The translations under genes and the position numbers were made by a program. Below, piece after piece: positions 6,868 through 13,556 of a DNA stretch of 14,575 nt (its first letter is position 1; every line of letters begins with the position of its first letter). The stretch is from Acidobacteriota bacterium (GTDB taxonomy: Bacteria; Acidobacteriota; Blastocatellia; Pyrinomonadales; Pyrinomonadaceae): the NCBI GenBank assembly GCA_003222935.1, contig QHXL01000012.1, forward strand, positions 1 through 14,575, given 5' to 3'. The notes under the pieces were generated by a model, which did no database searches, was not told where the DNA came from, and saw only the letters and a list, made by a program, of their open reading frames with translations.

Positions 6868-9171
6868 ATGAAGCCTGTTCAACTCATCGTCGGTGGACTT
6901 TGTGTCTTTCTCTGTCTTGCAACAGTTCGGGCTCAAGAGATTTCGTGCCATGCGCTTCCCGGAAACAATGGAAGTCGGCTGTGCGTCAAGTTTGAGATCA
7001 AAGACGGACGTATCGCTGTCGACCGCACTCGCAGCGTTTTTGCCCCGTCAGGTCTTTTTCTCCAGCGCTTGAGTGTTCCTCGCCCCGAGGCCGAGCAAGT
7101 TCTCTATTCAGAATTACAAAAACTTCTGGACCAGGTGCCACGTCCTTACCGACTGGCGTTGTCAGACGAAGAACGAGCACTCGATGATCAGGGTAAATTA
7201 AACGACGCCCCAACCAGCGCTATCCGTAATGTCACTAGTCCGTGGGCTCAATACCTTCAGCAGTTTGAGGAGTGGGGTACCGCCACAGGCAAGCAACTTG
7301 GCATAGGCGACATTTTTCCCGAAGCGGAAGCTACCTCATCAGGCGGTTTGTTGTTTCCACTGGCTACTGCCCAGGAGCGGACTGCCTTGTTGATTTATGA
7401 AGATGCCGGTTACGACGCTGAGGCCGGTGTAACCAGGTTTGCGGTAGCTGATCCGATCAACGACTGGAGTAATGCGGAACAGGTTCGAATCAGTTTGCCC
7501 GGAGTTGCAGATGCGGCAAAGAAAGAGGCTCGCTTAAAAAGAATTTGGGAGATTCTTCAACCATTAAGTGGACGACCACGTTGTTTGGAGTGCATTGCCA
7601 CTCGCCTCGAAAGTTTCTACAAGCGATTGGGATTGACGCCGAACATAATTTTCGACAACAAGGGTACGTCCCCCCTGATCTTGAATGTCGTCGAAGGCGC
7701 ACGCATCGTCGGCATTTCCTGGTTATCACTTAAGGACGCCGATCCAAATATCGATAAGGTTCTTTATTCACTGCTTACCCAACGGGCGTTCAAGAGTTAC
7801 CTGGCAGATCGCGGCAAAATAAGAACTCAGAAAGTTTTCAACTACATTCAGCAAACGGGAAAGCCTGGACCTTATCTAAACCCGTCGCGGCTGCAGATTC
7901 AGCAACTGCTGGTGATTCAGCTTGGCTATTCAATAAGTTTCAGTTTTGCACCAAACACTCAGGAGCCCCTGGCGTCGAGTTTCAATCTAACGATTCAAAA
8001 GAATTCGGAGGATGACGACGCCACACCGCCAAGTACAAATGAAACTCCGGAATCAGCACCGGCGACCGCTAACACAGAAGGCGTGGTCACCGCACACGAA
8101 CAAGAGGAAGAAGCTGCGACTGAACCTGACACGCGTGAAAGTACGGAGCGAAAGGACAAGAAGCGATACGTTGGCGGCGGATTCGAGTACCAGCCAGATC
8201 AAGGGGTGCGCTTTTTTGGGTTGGGCCAGGTGTCGCGTTTTCCTTTTCTGCCTGACACAATCAACAACCTTTCGGTCAAAGGTGGGGGTCAGGGTACGTC
8301 CGGCGGAATTGGCTCGATTAACTACTACGCAGATTATGTTTTCTTCAACACCTTTCACCGGCGAGTTTCTGTACAGGTCACTACATCGTCAGATTTGGAT
8401 GCCAACCGAGATCTCGGCGAAACCCCGGTAGATGAGCGTCAGTCGTTAGGGTTGGCGCGAATTGAGTTTGAAGCTTTTAGAGATTGGTCGGGAAGTCTCT
8501 TGCGGTTTTATGCGGAGGGCCGGCACGAGACGGTTTCGCTTGAACCGACAGTTGGTCCAACGACTAAGCTCAATCTCACGACCCTGGATGTTGCGGGTTT
8601 TTATCTCTTCGAAAGTACTGAAGTTGAGAATCCGCGGAGAATACGTTTTCAACCACTCTTGAGAATGGGTTTAGGTTTGGCGGTAAACGAGCCACGCTAT
8701 AACAAGCTCGTCCTAACAGGGAATTTTCATCAAACACTTCCAAGTCGATATGAACTCGACTTTAGTGGTCGGGTGGAAACTGCGAGTAAAGCTACTCCAC
8801 GCTTCAAGCTTCCTTCCCTGGGCGGAGCAGAAGTTGTTCGCGGCTTTCGCCGCGATGCGGGCTTGGGCCGCAAGCTTTGGAGTTTGCAGAATGAAGTGTG
8901 GATACCTTTGCCTTTAGGAAACGATCTGGAAAAAGGCATTAAAGCGATGCTAAGAGAGAACCTGAAACTGGCGCCATTTTTCGACGTGGGCGGTTTGTAT
9001 GACCCGGTCAACACTACAGCGGGAATTCGAAGTGGTGTCGGAGTAGGACTTCGATTTATTTACTCGCCGGTAATTTTCAAAATTGATTACGGCTATGGTT
9101 TTGGAGATGCCGTAAACGGCGGGAGTCGCGGCAAGTTCTATTTCAGCCTCGGCAGTAATCTTCCGTTTTGA
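6868..9171 (+). CDS. Omp85-superfamily-like outer-membrane protein
   Basis: I choose the ATG at 6868 (767 aa); a TTG three bases earlier is also in frame. No clear Shine-Dalgarno is present, only an A/T-rich leader. Residues 1-23 form a signal peptide (hydrophobic LIVGGLCVFLCLATV, cleavage after RAQ). Residues 24-235 are periplasmic and unrecognised. Residues 240-285 and 335-378 resemble POTRA units: helix, a Gly turn (YKRLGLTPNI; LGYSISF), then a strand such as ILNVVEGARIVGI. An acidic, Thr/Pro-rich linker (380-432) leads to a beta-rich C-terminal half (about 433-767). This half has the Omp85 barrel signature LGGAEVVRGFR (651-661), a conserved-looking last strand pair (GVGVGLRFIYSP, then FKIDYGYGF) and a terminal phenylalanine, as expected for BAM-assembled barrels. 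It could transport or insert lipid or protein, like TamA or the patatin-linked barrels of type Vd secretion. The substrate is unknown. Confidence 0.85.
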   Translation: MKPVQLIVGGLCVFLCLATVRAQEISCHALPGNNGSRLCVKFEIKDGRIAVDRTRSVFAPSGLFLQRLSVPRPEAEQVLYSELQKLLDQVPRPYRLALSDEERALDDQGKLNDAPTSAIRNVTSPWAQYLQQFEEWGTATGKQLGIGDIFPEAEATSSGGLLFPLATAQERTALLIYEDAGYDAEAGVTRFAVADPINDWSNAEQVRISLPGVADAAKKEARLKRIWEILQPLSGRPRCLECIATRLESFYKRLGLTPNIIFDNKGTSPLILNVVEGARIVGISWLSLKDADPNIDKVLYSLLTQRAFKSYLADRGKIRTQKVFNYIQQTGKPGPYLNPSRLQIQQLLVIQLGYSISFSFAPNTQEPLASSFNLTIQKNSEDDDATPPSTNETPESAPATANTEGVVTAHEQEEEAATEPDTRESTERKDKKRYVGGGFEYQPDQGVRFFGLGQVSRFPFLPDTINNLSVKGGGQGTSGGIGSINYYADYVFFNTFHRRVSVQVTTSSDLDANRDLGETPVDERQSLGLARIEFEAFRDWSGSLLRFYAEGRHETVSLEPTVGPTTKLNLTTLDVAGFYLFESTEVENPRRIRFQPLLRMGLGLAVNEPRYNKLVLTGNFHQTLPSRYELDFSGRVETASKATPRFKLPSLGGAEVVRGFRRDAGLGRKLWSLQNEVWIPLPLGNDLEKGIKAMLRENLKLAPFFDVGGLYDPVNTTAGIRSGVGVGLRFIYSPVIFKIDYGYGFGDAVNGGSRGKFYFSLGSNLPF

Positions 9172-9204
9172 AGTTAGCTCTTCACGAGCAAAAAGGAGAA
9201 GCAG

Positions 9205-10353
9205 ATGGCAGGCTTACAGTTAACAAAGAACAACGAAACATTCCTCATCGAACCATTGGGAACTGTAACTCAAAACAACGCCGCGGTCGGCAAGTGGAAG
9301 ACTGACGCGACTAACAAGATCGTCGTTACGAAAAATGACAACTCGTCTTTGTCATTCGATGTGGCGTGGGAATTCAATTCAGACAATCAGCTTGTTGTTT
9401 CAGCGGCCGGCAAGAAGTTCAATTTCACCGAGGTGCCGGCAAACGTGCCGCGCTACGAAACGCGCGATGCTGTGCTTGTCGTCAAGCCAAACAAAGATCA
9501 GGCGTTCGCTTTTGAGTTGAGAGCTGAATGGACGCTTTCCGAAAGTCACGATCTAAACGTCACGATCAATGGCAAGACCTCGACCCTCGACGGTTTTGTG
9601 CACGATCCACGCAGCCGCTTCATGTTTCACTTTTCAAACAAGAAGAATTTGTTGCAAGGGTCAGTGCTCGGGTTTGTCGGCAACTGGTCGGAGTTTGTCG
9701 ATGGCGGTGGACAACCGCGACTTAAATTCACCTACAAGCGCGACGGTCAAACGGATGGCGACTTTGTTTTGCCCAAAGGCGTCGTCGTCGACAAATCGAT
9801 GAACCAGCTGATGTACGAGTACGACAAGCAGGGTAAGAAGCGTCGGATTCAGTTAGTTGGAACGTTGATGATCAGTGAAGATTTTCAGATTCGTTATGGG
9901 TTGGATCGTCAAACGTCGGCTGATGGGCAACAGCAAGTTGCCAGTACGACCTTCACGTTCAATGCAGCATTTAAGAAACAGAACTTCACCGGAGATCTCG
10001 ACCTGGCTATCAAGAAGCAGGATGGCTCGATTGGCACTACGACAATTAGTATCTCGGGGAAGTTCACCGCTGTTTTGGGTAGCACGCGCCTGGCAGCCGG
10101 ATTTACGTTTGAGCAAAACAGGGCAGGGAATAAAACGACAACCACGTTTAGCTTTGCGGGGAAACTGGAGTTCAAGCAAGGGTCAATTCAATGGGCCTTC
10201 ACCACGAACAACACGACGACCAGGACGATTACGTTAGAAGTGAATGTCGACATCAACATTGGCACCAGCGCTCAACTCGACGCACGCTTGAATCTCGTGA
10301 TGGAAGGTGGTCAGTTGAAAGGAATCACCTTCTTCCTCGGCATCGCGTTTTGA
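9205..10353 (+). CDS. beta-rich repeat protein of unknown function
   Basis: A 382-aa protein not recognised as any family. ATG at 9205 has a strong AAAGGAG (9191-9197) seven bases upstream and lies 33 bases after the Omp85-like gene, so it is co-transcribed. It is almost entirely alternating polar/hydrophobic sequence, consistent with antiparallel beta strands. There is internal duplication: residues 50-76 (FDVAWEF...DNQLVVSAAGK) align with 102-130 (FELRAEWT...DLNVTINGK), and residues 248-285 resemble 311-352. The sequence is rich in Thr, Asn, Lys and Phe and has no cysteine. There is no signal peptide, lipobox or hydrophobic helix, yet the last residues (ITFFLGIAF) end in Phe like a barrel strand. 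It may be a cytoplasmic beta-solenoid or lipocalin-like scaffold, or a protein exported by a non-Sec route. The context suggests it serves the preceding barrel protein, but that is inference. Confidence 0.85.
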   Translation: MAGLQLTKNNETFLIEPLGTVTQNNAAVGKWKTDATNKIVVTKNDNSSLSFDVAWEFNSDNQLVVSAAGKKFNFTEVPANVPRYETRDAVLVVKPNKDQAFAFELRAEWTLSESHDLNVTINGKTSTLDGFVHDPRSRFMFHFSNKKNLLQGSVLGFVGNWSEFVDGGGQPRLKFTYKRDGQTDGDFVLPKGVVVDKSMNQLMYEYDKQGKKRRIQLVGTLMISEDFQIRYGLDRQTSADGQQQVASTTFTFNAAFKKQNFTGDLDLAIKKQDGSIGTTTISISGKFTAVLGSTRLAAGFTFEQNRAGNKTTTTFSFAGKLEFKQGSIQWAFTTNNTTTRTITLEVNVDINIGTSAQLDARLNLVMEGGQLKGITFFLGIAF

Positions 10354-10366
10354 GATAGGAAAACAC

Positions 10367-10464
10367 CATCCGCAGATTACGCCGAGTACACAGATTCATT
10401 TTAAAGGGTTGAGTCCCGTCCTCCGGTCAAAAGAAATCTGTGTACTCGGCGTAATCTGTGGATG
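10367..10464. repeat. 98-base inverted repeat with 30-bp arms
   Basis: The arms are 10367-10396 and 10435-10464, complementary over 30 bp with one mismatch, around a 38-base loop. Within each arm the sequence has a 9-base period (units of the type CGCAGATTA, CGCCGAGTA, CACAGATT). The dyad begins 13 bases after the stop of the beta-rich gene and ends just before the promoter of the aldolase gene. As RNA it would form a very stable hairpin that could protect or end the upstream transcript, but there is no T-tract after it, so it is not a typical intrinsic terminator. It looks like a dispersed repeat. Confidence 0.85.
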
Positions 10465-10475
10465 ATTGGATGATC

Positions 10476-10481
10476 TATAAT
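10476..10481 (+). promoter_or_regulatory. consensus -10 box (TATAAT) next to a TTG start
   Basis: A perfect TATAAT ends eight bases before the TTG start of the aldolase gene. Initiation at the usual distance would fall at about 10488-10490, giving a leaderless or nearly leaderless transcript. This agrees with the absence of a Shine-Dalgarno. No good -35 is seen; the expected position falls inside the right arm of the preceding inverted repeat. Confidence 0.45.
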
Positions 10482-10489
10482 CAAACATC

Positions 10490-11401
10490 TTGCACGACAA
10501 ACTAAGACAACAACTCGTCGGCATCCTTCTTCCTGCCACAACTCCCTTCACGATCAATTCCGACCTGGACATTGAAGCGCTGCGACTGAATATCTCGAAG
10601 TGGTGCGGAACTGCGATTAGTGGTCTCGTTATGCTGGGGTCAACCGGCGAACGAGTCCATCTCGACGAACGTGAGTATCAGCAGATAGTAGAGACTGCGC
10701 GCGCGGAGGTCTCGAGCGATCGAGCCTTTATCGTGGGCGCAGGACAACAAAGTACATTAAAGACAGTTGAGGAAATTCGTGTGGCGGGTCGGTCAGGCGC
10801 TGACGCTGTTCTTGTCATTACGCCGTACTTCTATCGCTCCGCAATCACTCAGGACACTTTAATCAACTTCTATTTGACCGTGGCAGATGCATCGACGATA
10901 CCGGTGATGCTCTACAGCATGCCCGCTTTAACTGGCGTCAAGATCGAGCCTGAGACAATCGCTCGTTTGAGCGATCATCCAAACATCATCGGAGTGAAGG
11001 ACAGTTCCAACGACATGGCGGGGTTCAAGAGAACAGTAGAACTTTGTCCACCTGACTTTGCTGTGATGACCGGTAATGGAACTGTGCTACTGGACGCACT
11101 CAAGAATGGAGCGACGGGTGGAATACTTGCAGTGGGTTGTGCGGCTCCGGAAGTTTGTCTCGAGATCTTCGCGTCGTTTCGTTCAGGTGAGATTGCGCAG
11201 GCCGAGTCGCTTCAGGAGAAACTCACTCCATTAGCTGCTGCCGTGACGACTCGTTTTGGAATCGGAGGCTTGAAAGCTGCGATGGACCTGGCTGGCTATC
11301 AAGGGGGAACTGTCCGAACTCCATTGCAATCTCCCAAAGGCGAGCAACGGTCAGAAATTGCGATGTTGTTAGAGGTGTTCGCGCAAAAGGTACCTTCCTA
11401 G
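10490..11401 (+). CDS. dihydrodipicolinate synthase/4-hydroxy-2-oxoglutarate aldolase family protein
   Basis: A 303-aa class I aldolase of the DapA/NanA/HOGA family, with the usual length and TIM-barrel pattern. Residues 48-54 carry the pyruvate-carboxylate loop (MLGSTGE; GSTGE 50-54). Tyr142 in YSMPALTG is the catalytic tyrosine, and Lys170 in IIGVKDSSND is the Schiff-base lysine. The YSMP form and the following TGVKIEP...SDHPNIIGVKDS stretch look closer to HOGA-type aldolases than to typical DapA, which has YNVP. The product of the reaction (pyruvate plus glyoxylate or another aldehyde, or dihydrodipicolinate) therefore cannot be fixed. The start is TTG at 10490: an in-frame stop at 10478-10480 rules out anything further upstream, and the N-terminus (LVGILLPATTPF) fits the family. 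No lysine-pathway gene is adjacent. A 328-base gap of repeats separates it from bshC. Confidence 0.9.
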   Translation: MHDKLRQQLVGILLPATTPFTINSDLDIEALRLNISKWCGTAISGLVMLGSTGERVHLDEREYQQIVETARAEVSSDRAFIVGAGQQSTLKTVEEIRVAGRSGADAVLVITPYFYRSAITQDTLINFYLTVADASTIPVMLYSMPALTGVKIEPETIARLSDHPNIIGVKDSSNDMAGFKRTVELCPPDFAVMTGNGTVLLDALKNGATGGILAVGCAAPEVCLEIFASFRSGEIAQAESLQEKLTPLAAAVTTRFGIGGLKAAMDLAGYQGGTVRTPLQSPKGEQRSEIAMLLEVFAQKVPS

Positions 11402-11437
11402 ATAGGACGCTGAAATGTTAGGACGAGTGGGTGCTGA

Positions 11438-11620
11438 CTAGATCATTGCAAGTTGGGAAGGGGGCAAGCGGAGCTAGGGCGGCGTTCAATAGTTGCCCGA
11501 GCGCGCCCCCGCTGATGTTCGATCACTCGCTATTCAGTGGCGCAGCGGGGGCGCACTACGGTTCACTCATCAACAGTACTTCCTGCTCCGTTTGCCCCCT
11601 TCGCAACTGCAATGATCTAG
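11438..11620. repeat. nested palindromic element (MITE-like), 183 bases
   Basis: Outer arms 11438-11474 and 11585-11620 match as inverted repeats over about 36 bp, with one single-base indel and a few mismatches. Both ends begin CTAGATCATTGCA. Inside lies a second, perfect 12-bp inverted repeat, GCGCCCCCGCTG at 11503-11514 against its complement at 11543-11554. The whole element could fold into a long hairpin with internal loops. No protein in it is convincing; open frames across it look accidental. The terminal inverted repeats suggest a small non-autonomous mobile element or a structured RNA. Confidence 0.8.
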
Positions 11621-11656
11621 AGGAGTACTTCAGGCTTGAATTGGCCGTCTCAAACA

Positions 11657-11684
11657 TCTGAGACCTGAAATCTGAAATTTGAGA
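11657..11684. repeat. four-copy degenerate heptad repeat
   Basis: Four consecutive 7-base units fit YYTGARA (TCTGAGA, CCTGAAA, TCTGAAA, TTTGAGA). A small hairpin, GTCTCA/TGAGAC, lies at 11648-11663 and overlaps the first unit. The tract is 45 bases before the bshC start. It resembles the heptad tract before mutL in period but not in sequence. The remainder of the 11402-11729 gap shows no gene. Confidence 0.6.
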
Positions 11685-11716
11685 TCACTTCCGCCCGCTC
11701 GCTAGCCGAACTCCTC

Positions 11717-11722
11717 TATCCT
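11717..11722 (+). promoter_or_regulatory. possible -10 box immediately before bshC
   Basis: TATCCT (four of six) ends seven bases before the ATG of bshC, the same geometry as the TATAAT box of the aldolase gene. No Shine-Dalgarno is present, so leaderless initiation is possible. No matching -35 is visible. Confidence 0.22.
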
Positions 11723-11729
11723 GCGTAGA

Positions 11730-13439
11730 ATGCTCTCAGGAGCCAAAACCAACTTGAGTACAGCTGAACCTGCCTGTTATAGCACCCCTGAAGAGTCCGG
11801 GTTGCGCGTTGAAACGATTCCTTTCGACCGCATTCCTAATCAATCCCGACTGTTTCTGGACTACCTTGAAGATCCGACTGCCTTGAAGAAGTTCTACCCA
11901 TCGGCAGTTCGCTTTCATCATGAATTGCAGCAGCGAGTGCCCGAAGTGCTGTCTGCTCACCAGGCGGATCGTGCACAGGTTTGTGACGCGCTGGAAGCAA
12001 TGAATAAGCGGTGGAACGCAGGTGAGGAGACACTCAGGAACATTCAACTCTTGCGAGAGTCCGATTGCGTTGCAGTTGTTTCCGGGCAACAAGCCGGACT
12101 GTTCACCGGACCTCTTTACACAATCTACAAAGCTCTAGCGGCTGTGAAACTTGCCGGATGCCTGCGACAGAGAAACACAAAAGCGGTCCCGGTGTTTTGG
12201 ATGGCTGCTGAAGATCACGACTTCGCCGAGGTAGCCAACGCTGAATTCATCACGCGCGATTGTCAGCTCAGTTCAGTCGAAGTGCCGCCAGTCATCCACG
12301 GAGAAGGACAGCCGGTGGGCCATGTCGTACTGAATGAGTCGATCGACGACGTTGTCGAACAACTGTTTGCGTTGTTGCCCAACTCAGAGTTTGCCGACGA
12401 TATGAAAGCGCTTGTTCGTAAGGCGTGGCAGCCTGGTCGCGGTTTTGTTGATTCGTTTGCGACAATGATGACTTCGTTGCTCGGAAGCTATGGATTGATT
12501 TTTCTCGATCCGCTTGATGCGGATTTGAAGAAACTCGCGGCGCCGCTTTACTCGGCCGCCGCCAAACAGGCTGCTGAGATCGCGACTGCAGTTGAGCAAC
12601 GTAGTAAGGAACTCGAAGACGCTGGCTATCATGCACAGGTGATGGCGACTGCCAACTCATTTCCACTTTTCCTTCACGATGAAAGTGGGGCGCGTCACGC
12701 GCTGGCACGAACTGAAAAGGGAAAGTACAGGGCGAAGGACATCGACGCGGAATACACCAGCGATGAATTGGCCCAACTCGCGCTCGAGAGTCCGCAAAAG
12801 TTTAGCCCGAACGTTACTCTGCGTGCTGTAGTTCAGGATTATCTATTGCCGACAATCGCTTACTACGGCGGCGCCGCCGAGATTGCTTATTTTGCGCAGA
12901 CGGGTGAGGTCTATCGCGTCCTGGGGCGACCGGTGACGCCGATCTTGCCGCGCTCGAGTTTGACGATGATTGAACGTCACGCAAGTCGTGTCCTCGAACG
13001 ATATGATTTGAAACTCGAAGATCTTTTCGACGGCATTGAGCCGGTTATTACACGCGTAGTTGAAGAGTATTTAGGAGCCGACACGGCAAAGCTTTTTGCG
13101 AAAACTGAGCAAAAGGTTAATGAGGAGTTAGATCGGCTGCGACAAGAATTGGAATCTGTCGATCCAACCTTAGCCGGTGCACTGGATACTGGAAGGAAGA
13201 AGATCAATTACCAGTTAGATGGTTTACGAACTCGATTCGTTCGGGCGCAAATGGGTCGTGACGAATCTGCACATCGACAGTTGCAACGCGTGTTCGAACA
13301 GCTTTTTCCAAACAAAGAGCTGCAGGAACGCCACATCAACATCACTTCGTTGCTGGCTCGCCACGGCACCTATGTGATTGAGTGGATCTATAACGCGATC
13401 AACCTGGGAAGTAATGAGCATCAGGTCGTAAAACTATGA
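11730..13439 (+). CDS. bshC: bacillithiol biosynthesis cysteine-adding enzyme
   Basis: A 569-aa homologue of BshC (YllA), which adds cysteine to glucosaminyl-malate in the last step of bacillithiol synthesis in the cytoplasm. Characteristic blocks are VVSGQQAGLFTGPLYTIYK (116-134) and VPVFWMAAEDHDFAEV (153-168), including the nucleotide-binding-type GLFTGP and the EDHDF motif. A later block, YYGGAAEIAYFAQTGEVY (about 378-395), also fits the family. A long coiled coil occupies roughly residues 445-510, as in known BshC structures. The length is slightly above the usual 530-545 aa, mainly because of about 25 extra N-terminal residues before VETIPFDRIPNQS. The true start could therefore be downstream, but ATG at 11730 is the only nearby ATG. 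No bshA or bshB is in the window. The gene is followed after 117 bases of repeat sequence by mutL on the same strand. Confidence 0.93.
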   Translation: MLSGAKTNLSTAEPACYSTPEESGLRVETIPFDRIPNQSRLFLDYLEDPTALKKFYPSAVRFHHELQQRVPEVLSAHQADRAQVCDALEAMNKRWNAGEETLRNIQLLRESDCVAVVSGQQAGLFTGPLYTIYKALAAVKLAGCLRQRNTKAVPVFWMAAEDHDFAEVANAEFITRDCQLSSVEVPPVIHGEGQPVGHVVLNESIDDVVEQLFALLPNSEFADDMKALVRKAWQPGRGFVDSFATMMTSLLGSYGLIFLDPLDADLKKLAAPLYSAAAKQAAEIATAVEQRSKELEDAGYHAQVMATANSFPLFLHDESGARHALARTEKGKYRAKDIDAEYTSDELAQLALESPQKFSPNVTLRAVVQDYLLPTIAYYGGAAEIAYFAQTGEVYRVLGRPVTPILPRSSLTMIERHASRVLERYDLKLEDLFDGIEPVITRVVEEYLGADTAKLFAKTEQKVNEELDRLRQELESVDPTLAGALDTGRKKINYQLDGLRTRFVRAQMGRDESAHRQLQRVFEQLFPNKELQERHINITSLLARHGTYVIEWIYNAINLGSNEHQVVKL

Positions 13440-13444
13440 TCTTG

Positions 13445-13546
13445 GTACTTTGATCTTTGTTCTTTGTCCGTGTAATCATCCGTAACATCGAGTTCTCACT
13501 AACTTCAATCTAGCGAACAAAGATCAAAGTACGAAGATCAAAGTAC
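13445..13546. repeat. heptad-built inverted repeat upstream of mutL
   Basis: The left arm 13445-13462 is the perfect 18-base complement of 13515-13532. A second perfect 16-base pairing is possible between 13442-13457 and 13534-13549, because the right arm is itself a tandem duplication. The right arm holds two copies of a 14-mer (13519-13532 and 13533-13546, one mismatch), each made of an AAGATC-type and an AAAGTAC heptad. The left arm continues with TGNNCTT-type heptads to about 13464. The dyad fills almost all of the 13440-13556 gap and ends ten bases before the mutL ATG. Confidence 0.85.
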
Positions 13547-13556
13547 CAAATTTTCA

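Noticed and set aside
8012..8431. 139-codon plus-strand frame inside the Omp85-like gene
   Set aside because: It lies entirely within the coding region of the barrel protein in another frame; its composition is basic and featureless.
11431..11661. 76-codon frame across the nested palindromic element
   Set aside because: It is built from the repeat arms, lacks a ribosome binding site and shows no protein-like pattern.
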